Origin: Roseofilum capinflatum BLCC-M114
GTDB taxonomy: Bacteria; Cyanobacteriota; Cyanobacteriia; Cyanobacteriales; Desertifilaceae
NCBI RefSeq assembly: GCF_030068505.1
Contig: NZ_JAQOSO010000055.1
Coordinates: forward strand, 1-64,000
Reading direction: 5' to 3'
DNA: 64,000 nt
This document shows, piece after piece, positions 23,889 through 31,600 of this stretch (positions within the stretch are counted from its first letter, which is position 1; every line of letters starts with the position of its first letter). A program made the position numbers and the translations under genes. Below the pieces are notes generated by a model. The model searched no databases. It was given only the letters and a program-made list of their open reading frames with translations, and was not told where the DNA came from.

Positions 23889-23963
23889 TTTCCTCAGATT
23901 CCATCTTTTGATAAAGTCAAAGATAAATCTGACCAGCTAAAACTTAAGGGAGGCTCAGGCATT

Positions 23964-24866
23964 TTGGCAAAGCACTGGTGGGAAATTCAAATACTCTGCG
24001 ATCCAGCCTTAGAAGACCTGATCTTCTGGCGTTTAGACCTATTTGGCTGTCAAGGAACCAGCAGCGAAGCCAAAGGCAACTCTCGGTTAGTTCAAGCCTA
24101 CTTGCCCCAAGAACAAGCCCAACTCCTCGATTTAGCTGCCTTATCGATTGCTTTTCGCCAAGATGCGATTACCGTTTCCTTGCCGGTTCCTGGAGTTCAC
24201 TGGCATTTAATTGATGAAGAAGATTGGTCAGTCACCTGGAAAAAGCATTGGCAACCCCAACCCATTGGCGATCGCTTCCTCATCTGTCCCGCTTGGTTAT
24301 CCGCTCCTGAAGCGCCTGAACGTCATCTTTTACACCTCGATCCAGGGATCGCCTTTGGCACAGGAGATCATGCCACCACCCAACTCTGCCTAGAGTCCCT
24401 AGAAATGCGCCTCAGCATCGACCCCCAAGAGAACCAAGAGATTGTATTAGCTGACATCGGCTGCGGCTCAGGGATCTTATCAATTGGCGCTCTTTTATTG
24501 GGCGCTCGTCAGGTTTACGCCGTCGATACCGATCCCCTAGCCGTTCGCGCCACGGTCTGTAATAGTAAACTCAACCATTTGGGAGGCGATCGCCTAATGA
24601 CCTCCCAAGGAAGTATCAACGAACTGATCGAAACCCTTCCCGGCCCCGTCGATGGTATCTTGTGCAACATCCTCGCTGAAGTCGTAATTGACCTCATTCC
24701 CAAATTTGAAGCCATCTCTAAACCCAACACCTGGGCAGTCATCAGTGGTGTACTCTTAGATCAGGCCAAACCCGTAGCCGACACCTTAGAGCAACACGGC
24801 TGGACAGTTGCCACCCTGTGGCGACGGAAAGAATGGTGTTGTTTCAATATCCGTCGGGAAGAATAG
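23964..24866 (+). CDS. prmA: Ribosomal protein L11 methyltransferase
   Basis: This 300-aa SAM-dependent enzyme trimethylates ribosomal protein L11. The start is TTG 23964, preceded by a good GGGAGG Shine-Dalgarno sequence. The N-terminal region [20 protein letters not shown] is typical of cyanobacterial PrmA. The central [21 protein letters not shown] motif and SAM-binding [19 protein letters not shown] are diagnostic, as is [13 protein letters not shown]. It converges with the HD gene, 7 bp apart. Confidence 0.9.
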   Translation: MAKHWWEIQILCDPALEDLIFWRLDLFGCQGTSSEAKGNSRLVQAYLPQEQAQLLDLAALSIAFRQDAITVSLPVPGVHWHLIDEEDWSVTWKKHWQPQPIGDRFLICPAWLSAPEAPERHLLHLDPGIAFGTGDHATTQLCLESLEMRLSIDPQENQEIVLADIGCGSGILSIGALLLGARQVYAVDTDPLAVRATVCNSKLNHLGGDRLMTSQGSINELIETLPGPVDGILCNILAEVVIDLIPKFEAISKPNTWAVISGVLLDQAKPVADTLEQHGWTVATLWRRKEWCCFNIRREE

Positions 24867-24873
24867 GCAATGG

Positions 24874-25437
24874 TTAAGGGGTTAGGTTTTCCATCTCGGT
24901 GACGACTTGGGCGAGTTCTTGGACGAGGGGGGTATTTTCAGCCTGTTGGAAGGCTTCGACTAGAGCGCCGTAGTACCATAGGGTTCCGGCTTTTCCGCCC
25001 TTAAATCGCTCCCAGATGCTCTCTCCAACTTGACGATAGTCTTTGATAATGGAGCGAGCGTTATAGAGTTTATCCGCAGCAGAGACGAGACGAACAGAAG
25101 TCGAGGCTTGGGGTAAGTGCGCTAAATAGGCTTGTTTACGTTCTCGCCAAGGGGGTTTAGGAGTTGTGTAAGCATCGGTACATCCTTCGACTATGGCGGT
25201 TACTGTGTCTCCAAATTGTTCTCGAATGCGATCGCGGGTTGCTTCTCCTCCTTGGTCTTCGATGGCATCATGTAAAAGGGCGGCGATCGCCTCATCTTCA
25301 GTTGCACCGTATTCTAGAGCAATGCTGGCAACACCCAATAAATGGGCGATATAGGGCACTCCTGAACCTTTACGGAGTTGGGTTTGGTGCAGTTGGTGTG
25401 CCCAAATCAGGGCGTTTTCAAAGCGTTCAGAAAGCAT
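24874..25437 (-). CDS. HD-domain phosphohydrolase (RelA/SpoT-HD-like)
   Basis: This 187-aa protein is a stand-alone HD domain of the (p)ppGpp-hydrolase type. It has a His in PYIAHLLGVASIALEYG, the HD dyad in ALLHDAIEDQGG and a later Asp in SAADKLYNAR. Small proteins of this kind hydrolyse ppGpp or related nucleotides in some bacteria (Mesh1-like). The substrate here is not proven. It is probably monocistronic. Confidence 0.83.
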   Translation of the reverse strand: MLSERFENALIWAHQLHQTQLRKGSGVPYIAHLLGVASIALEYGATEDEAIAALLHDAIEDQGGEATRDRIREQFGDTVTAIVEGCTDAYTTPKPPWRERKQAYLAHLPQASTSVRLVSAADKLYNARSIIKDYRQVGESIWERFKGGKAGTLWYYGALVEAFQQAENTPLVQELAQVVTEMENLTP

Positions 25438-25534
25438 GGTTGGATCGCAAGAGTAATCGGTAATGGGTAATAGGAAACCTATTTTTCTGTACTATCAGAT
25501 CATAGATCCCAGGGGTAAGGCGATCGCCACACAA

Positions 25535-28144
25535 TTATGCTTGTCCCTTGCGAGTCATTCCAATTCCAGACAGATAAAGATCGGGAACTTTATACCGTTC
25601 CACCTCATTTTCACTCCCTTCATAAATGGACAGCAACCCGACTTCCCTCGCTAGGCTCAACTCATCTTCTAAGCCAGTGATATCAGTTGCTTTAAACGGA
25701 GAATAACTAATCTCCTTCAGGCGATCGACTAATTCTTCAAGCTCCCGAAACTCTTCATTAATTAAAGCATCTAAGGCTTGTTTTGAAACTTTTTCCAGAG
25801 AAGAACTTAAAGCACGGGGACGAATAATCGTCTTCTCATAGGGATTCTGTTTCTGTTCTCTCTGTTCCCAGTTTTTTGCTTCTGCAAAAAGTTGCAAAAG
25901 AGCGCGAGGACTATGATTATCACTTCCATCAGCGATGCGTTTCCAGACCCAATTTCGAGTAAAGGCAGATTTACCACCTCTCATCCGTTCTCCCACGAGC
26001 AGATTCCAGATGGCAAAGACTTGTAATTCACTTAAATGATCGTAACTGTTCAAAATCCTACCTTGATCGGCTGATTCTACCACTTGTTTAAAACTTTGAG
26101 ATTTCAAAGCTTGTTTAACCAAAACCTTAAAGAACGTTGCCTTATCTTTCCAGACTAAAGTCACTGAACGCCCGTAAAAATGACTTTGATTATCAAATTT
26201 CAGCTTTCTCCAGATATCCTCGCGCAACAAAACTTTGAATTTCAAATGTTGCAGACTGTCTCCTATATCCGTTACTAAAGAGAGCAAACCTTCAATCGCC
26301 CTAGTCCGTCTCTCTCGATCCGTCTGAGTATTACCAAAGCCCGTGTCTAATCCATCAATTAGTAGGAATAGAGGAGATCTTACCGCGCCATCGAAACGGG
26401 TTAACCAATCTCTGGATAATAAGCCAATTTGAGAAATAGGTAGGAGATTTTCAAACCAGCGAACGACTTCTAATTCGCTCCTTGGATGGCTTCCTAAAAC
26501 TTCTAAAAAAGCTGTATCCGGTTTAGGTGCTTCTCCATCCCAGGAAATCCAGCAAGCTAAACAAATTTGTAGCAACCAAAAATCTCGCCAGTTCTTTCCA
26601 TTCCTTTCTAATATTTGACTAATAAAACTAAATCCTTCCGAATTGATTATCCAAGGACGATTACCTTTAAGAGGACTCGGAGATAAAACAACAATAGAAT
26701 TAAAATTTGAGTCTTCTAGTAAACGTCTAAAAATTGCTGTTTTACCCGTTCCTTTTCGACCTAGAATTAATGAAATATTCGATTGAAGTGCCCTGTTAAC
26801 CAAGTCAGTTTGTACAAAGGTTTCTAGAAAATTATCTTGGGATTCTGCTGTTCCTCCTGAGAATCGCAATTCCTGCAAAATTTGGTTTTTACTACTTGAC
26901 AAATTACTGGGAATCTGCTCTTCGCTGGCTGTAGGTAGAAAGCGCTCTAGCCATTCCGCGATCGCCTCAAAATCACGCCATGCATCGCGATTAAGCAAGA
27001 TTTTGTCTGAAGTAGCAATAACTTCACGATAGGGAATAAAGTGGGTAATTTCAGGGGCTTTAATCGGTTCTGTACTCGATCGCTTTTCCCGTAAAATAGA
27101 CAGCCATCCTTCAATCCAATCAATGGCTCGATGTTGATATCTCTCCACCACTTCTGGTGCTTGACTCGCAGGTATGGGAGAAACAAGAAATCGAGGTTCT
27201 GGTGTTAAAGATAATTTTGTTCGTCTTGTCTTTGCTGAGAGTAAAGCGCGAACGAGTTCACCTGTCCCGACTAGAGTTTGAGGATGGGGGAAAAATACAA
27301 TAATAGCCAGGTCAGCTAAATCAAATAGCAGGGGGGCATTTAGAGGTGTAATACCTGTCCTAGCATCGAGTAAAATCACATCGGGTTTAAAGGTTAGATT
27401 CTGGCTTAAATTCTGGATCAATTGCCGTAATGGGTTCTGGTCTTCACGATACCATGCACCTGGATCAATAAAGTTGAGCAAACGAGCATAATTCGCATTT
27501 GGTAATCCTGCTGGCAGGCAATAAATTTCCTCTGTTTCTGATACTCTAATAATATGATTTTGGATGTTAGGATTTTCCCCTCGATCCAAACTCAATAAAA
27601 TAGAAACCAAACCCTGTCCCTCCTCAATTTCATCTTCTTTTCCCCATAGAGCGGCTAACCCTGGTGCTTCTAAATCCAGATCCACACAGAGTACAGTTCT
27701 TCCTCGACTGGCAAGAATTTGAGCGGTATAAGCCAAGGCTGTCGATCGCCCCACTCCACCTCTGAGAGAATAGAAAGTAGTTACAATGGGGAGGTCAAGG
27801 TCATCATCCAGATCGGATGGAAACAGGATGGCTTCAGGATCGGGGGATTTAGCTAATGCTTCCGGCCACAGGGGTAAGTCTTCTAAGGTAGAATCAATAG
27901 GGAGAGAACCGGCCCATTCTTGCTCTTCAGGAGTAAGCAAATCTAACCACTGAATAGTCAAGTCTTCCAGTCCTTTTAAGGCTATATTCTTCCGTTCTGC
28001 GGGTGATTTTCCCTGAAATTCTGGAGAAATGACAGCAATACGCCAGCCCATAAAAGGATCGGGTTGAACTCGCAAGTCTTGAACCTCTAAAGTAGCCGAT
28101 GACATATTATTAAGAATATGTTGTTTAAGATCTTGGTGATTCAT
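25535..28144 (-). CDS. KGGVGR-type ParA-like ATPase fused to a second P-loop ATPase
   Basis: This 869-aa protein has a short alpha/beta N-terminal region (1-115) and a ParA/MinD-like domain with a variant deviant Walker motif RGGVGRSTA (129-137) plus CVDLDLEAPGL. A second, AAA/STAND-like ATPase domain has Walker A GRKGTGKT (462-469) and Walker B LFLLIDGLD. The C-terminal region looks winged-helix-like. It overlaps the upstream HEPN gene by 4 bp (ATGA), so the two are translationally coupled. No function is established. The HEPN plus NTPase pairing is common in conflict systems, so defence is a hypothesis. Confidence 0.72.
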   Translation of the reverse strand: MNHQDLKQHILNNMSSATLEVQDLRVQPDPFMGWRIAVISPEFQGKSPAERKNIALKGLEDLTIQWLDLLTPEEQEWAGSLPIDSTLEDLPLWPEALAKSPDPEAILFPSDLDDDLDLPIVTTFYSLRGGVGRSTALAYTAQILASRGRTVLCVDLDLEAPGLAALWGKEDEIEEGQGLVSILLSLDRGENPNIQNHIIRVSETEEIYCLPAGLPNANYARLLNFIDPGAWYREDQNPLRQLIQNLSQNLTFKPDVILLDARTGITPLNAPLLFDLADLAIIVFFPHPQTLVGTGELVRALLSAKTRRTKLSLTPEPRFLVSPIPASQAPEVVERYQHRAIDWIEGWLSILREKRSSTEPIKAPEITHFIPYREVIATSDKILLNRDAWRDFEAIAEWLERFLPTASEEQIPSNLSSSKNQILQELRFSGGTAESQDNFLETFVQTDLVNRALQSNISLILGRKGTGKTAIFRRLLEDSNFNSIVVLSPSPLKGNRPWIINSEGFSFISQILERNGKNWRDFWLLQICLACWISWDGEAPKPDTAFLEVLGSHPRSELEVVRWFENLLPISQIGLLSRDWLTRFDGAVRSPLFLLIDGLDTGFGNTQTDRERRTRAIEGLLSLVTDIGDSLQHLKFKVLLREDIWRKLKFDNQSHFYGRSVTLVWKDKATFFKVLVKQALKSQSFKQVVESADQGRILNSYDHLSELQVFAIWNLLVGERMRGGKSAFTRNWVWKRIADGSDNHSPRALLQLFAEAKNWEQREQKQNPYEKTIIRPRALSSSLEKVSKQALDALINEEFRELEELVDRLKEISYSPFKATDITGLEDELSLAREVGLLSIYEGSENEVERYKVPDLYLSGIGMTRKGQA

Positions 28145-28569
28145 CGACTTTTCCTCCTAGATTGACGACGAAGTTGCTGCTGTATCTGTCTGGTTAATTG
28201 TTTGGCTCCATCTAGTAATTCTGCAATAGAGATACTACTATCCAAACTGAGTTGATACCGTAAGGATGTATCCCAGGATTCGATAAAAAATGTCTTTGCT
28301 CCTTTAGAGTCGTGCAAATCTGAGAGGCGAAATTTTGCAGCTTCCCATAAACCCCGGAGGTTATGTCCCTCATTACCATGCTTGGGAAATCCCACATTGC
28401 GATCGCGCAGTAATGCTTTTAGGCTACATTCTATCGCATATCCAGCCATATAAACACAGCCGATAGAGGTAGGTCTAGCTTTGTAAATCGCGTCTGCATC
28501 ACTAGCTCGCTCCTTAGCAAGATATAGCCAATCCTGGTATTGGTTGGGATGTTGAGAAGCCATAGTCAT
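28141..28569 (-). CDS. HEPN-domain protein coupled to the double ATPase
   Basis: This 142-aa all-helical protein has the HEPN layout: DWLYLAKERASDADAIYKARPTSIGCVYMAGYAIECSLKALLRDRN, a typical HEPN helix pair, followed by a second helical half. An RDRNVGFPKHGNEGH stretch could correspond to the Rx4-6H RNase motif, but the spacing is loose, so catalysis is uncertain. The C-terminus is basic (RRQSRRKSR). Its stop overlaps the start of the ATPase gene. Confidence 0.72.
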   Translation of the reverse strand: MTMASQHPNQYQDWLYLAKERASDADAIYKARPTSIGCVYMAGYAIECSLKALLRDRNVGFPKHGNEGHNLRGLWEAAKFRLSDLHDSKGAKTFFIESWDTSLRYQLSLDSSISIAELLDGAKQLTRQIQQQLRRQSRRKSR

Positions 28570-28597
28570 ATCAAATCCGAATAATCAGTTACCGTAT

Positions 28598-28682
28598 GTC
28601 ATTGTGAATAGAACGCAGTGGAATGAAGCAATCTCAACCATCTCAGTAGTTTTGGAGATTGCTTCCCTGCGATCGCAATGAC
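28598..28682. repeat. Second copy of the GTCATTG...CAATGAC inverted repeat
   Basis: An 85-bp palindromic unit with ends GTCATTGTGA and TCGCAATGAC and inner arms GAAGCAATCTC / GAGATTGCTTC. It is related to 9046-9151 but lacks that copy's nested insertion. It separates the HEPN gene from the 3' end of the macroglobulin gene. Confidence 0.65.
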
Positions 28683-28694
28683 ATGCCCTATCAC

Positions 28695-31600
28695 TCAATT
28701 ATCCACCAGTAACCTAGACGAAGCATTGCGGCCAAACTCCTCTGGTGCATATTGTAGGTGCGCTTCTGCACCCGGCCAGAGATAGGAACCGGGGGTAACC
28801 GATCGCGCCAAATAATGCACTTCATAGATCCCAGGGGTGAGGCGATCGCCGTAAGCCACCACTCGGTCTTTGTACACCTGTTGGTAGTCGATTTGCCAGC
28901 TATCGGCATCCGCTTGCACCGCTTGATTAGCCGTCTGAAACTCTGTATTCACCGCCTCAAAACCGGCGGGCAGGGGGTCAGTAATCACCACATGATCCAC
29001 GGGATGATCCGTGATAATCTCTAATGCTACGTCAAACACTTGACCGGCTTCCACTTCAAAGGGTTGGTCGCGATCGTAGAGTCCTGTCGTCCGCAGCACC
29101 TCCTCCTCATTCGCTCGGCGCACTTGACGCACCACCCGCAGACCATTTAAGCGCCCCGGTTGATTGCCCGTTAAGCGGTAGCCGTAGGAGACGAGATAAT
29201 GGAGGTTTCCAGGGCCAGATTTTTGCAACACTAGATCGCTGTTTCCCTTGGGTAACTGAGCCATGGGAACGCTCAAATTCCAGGTGGAATTCTCATAACC
29301 TTGAAACTGGGTATTGCCCAAACTTTGACCCGCGAACGTCACCCCTACGCCAAAATTGGGGGGCGTGCTTTCCGTTTGTGCGTAGGCAACCAAAGCATCC
29401 AGCGCTTGGGCATTATTATAGGTACTGCCCCAAGTGCCATTACGACGCAAGGATAGCAAACTGGTTAACAAGCGCCCGGTTTCTGCCGGTGTTGCATCTT
29501 GGGCAATGAACAAGCGCAAGGCTTCCGCTTGTGCCGTGGTTGCAGAGGACAACCATTGATAGCCCTCTGGTAAATTAATCGTTGCCCTGCGTCCCGTTTG
29601 ATAGATAGACTCGCGAATTTCATTAAACAGGCTTTGGCTTTCTGTCCTCCATTGGGGGAAATTGGCCAAATAGCGAGCTAACTTAATCTGCGTGACGGGA
29701 TCGAATTCGCTGCGGACGCTGTAGATATCCGAGAGGAACTCATTTCGCACATCTCCCCAGGCGGCTAGAGCGATCAGGGTTTCTAGGCGGAGGGTACTTT
29801 TACAGAGGGAAGAGGTACAGAAATCCTCGTTTTCCGGGTCGGCTAAGAGGTCTCGCAGATAGCGCTTGAGTGGGTCAACTTGGATACCTTCGAGGGCAAA
29901 ACCAGCGTTGGCGGCTTTTGCGATCGCCTCGGCCACGTAGGGCGTAAGATACGGGTTAGACTGGCGCACTCCTGGATAGCTACTAAACCCGCCATCTTCC
30001 CGTTGCAGACTAGAGAGTTGATTGAGTGCTTCACTGGTTTTTTGGGACAGATTGACACCTCGACTCCGCTCGGTGACCGCTCCGTTCCCTGAGCGGAGTC
30101 GAAGGGAACCATATTGACTACTCAGACGTTGCAAACTGGCAGCAATCAGCAGTTGACTTGCCATGGGTTCGGCAAAAGGTAGGGGGTTCTCGGCAAACAC
30201 CTGTTGAGCGGGTGCGAGAATTTGGGGCATTAAGGTACTGGCGAGGTTAATGTCTAGTCCTCCCGTATCGGTGGCCGTATCAGGCGCAACATTAACCGGT
30301 AGGGTGACGGTGTTGGTGCTGGTTCCTGACTCAACCACCTGTTCAGTCACTTCTAATGCTTTAATCTCTAAGGGGACTTCAAATGCATCTACGGGTTGGC
30401 CGTTGAAATTAGTCGCAAAGGTTACCGTAGCTGTGCCAGGTTCACTGACTGACCCTTCGGCTCCGCTCAGGGCAAGTAGGGGGAACCTCTCGCCCATGGT
30501 TCCTTGACTCGATCGCACCTGACGAGAATCCATACTGTTATTAGTAGACTCGAAGGTTAACCCGCCGCTCACGGTTCCGGTGATGTCTAAGTTACCGGTG
30601 GTTTCCGTGGTATTGGTGATCGAGAGACCGGCGTTTAGGCGATCGCCCGGTCGGACGAATTGCGGTAAAATCGGATTCGTGAGGATGGGCTTACTGGTGA
30701 TAAACGTGGTTTCGCCATTGCCAAAGCGCAGACTACCATCTTTGGCAACCACCATCACCCGCCAGGTGGTCAGGTCATCGGGTAGGGTAAATGTAACACT
30801 AGCTTGTCCCTGGTTATTGGTGAGGACAGAACCATTGTAATAAGCCAGGGGTTGGAAGTCGCGACGGGTGCGGGTGTCGGCTGCTCCGGCGGAAAATCCC
30901 CCCCCATATCCCCACCCTTTAGCCAGGGGGGAAGCTTGGGGTTGCAAGACGACATCGGGACGGTTATCGCTAAACCGGGTGGAAATGGGTTGCTCGGCGT
31001 ATACGGTGTCGAGCAGGTTGGGGGCGCGATAGCCCGTCAGTTGTAAGATGGCTTCGTTGACCACCATCACCGTCAGTTCTCCCGCTACCGGTGAGCCAGT
31101 GTTATCCCTGAGTTGCAGTTGCAGGGTTTGGGATTGTCCCGGTTGCAGTTGGGCATTGGATGGGGTAGCTTCGACGGATAAGAGGCGATCGCTCAAATCA
31201 ATCTTAAAGGGCGCAAACCCGATTTTGACCAAGTTATCCACATCCCCTTCGACACTGCTCCCTTCGGCTTCGCTCAGGGAGCGTCCCTGACGCACTAGAA
31301 CCGCCTCGAATGCGGCATTCGGGAGCATCTCTGGCGTGACTTCAAACTGCACTTGGGGGGCCCCGCCTTGTACGGGTTGCAGGGCTTGGAATAGGGGTTT
31401 ATCGCGGATAATGGCAAAGTAGAGTTGCCCCTGTTCGTAGGGAGATTGAATCAGCGCGGTTGCCGTATCTCCAGGTTTATAGGTCTCTTTGTCCAGTTTA
31501 ATTTCTAGCTTATCTTCATCTCCTCGACCCCAACGCACCCCACTGCCTCCAGTAGCCCAGATTTGCAAGTCTGTGGCAGTGGCGCTATTTTGACTGCGGG

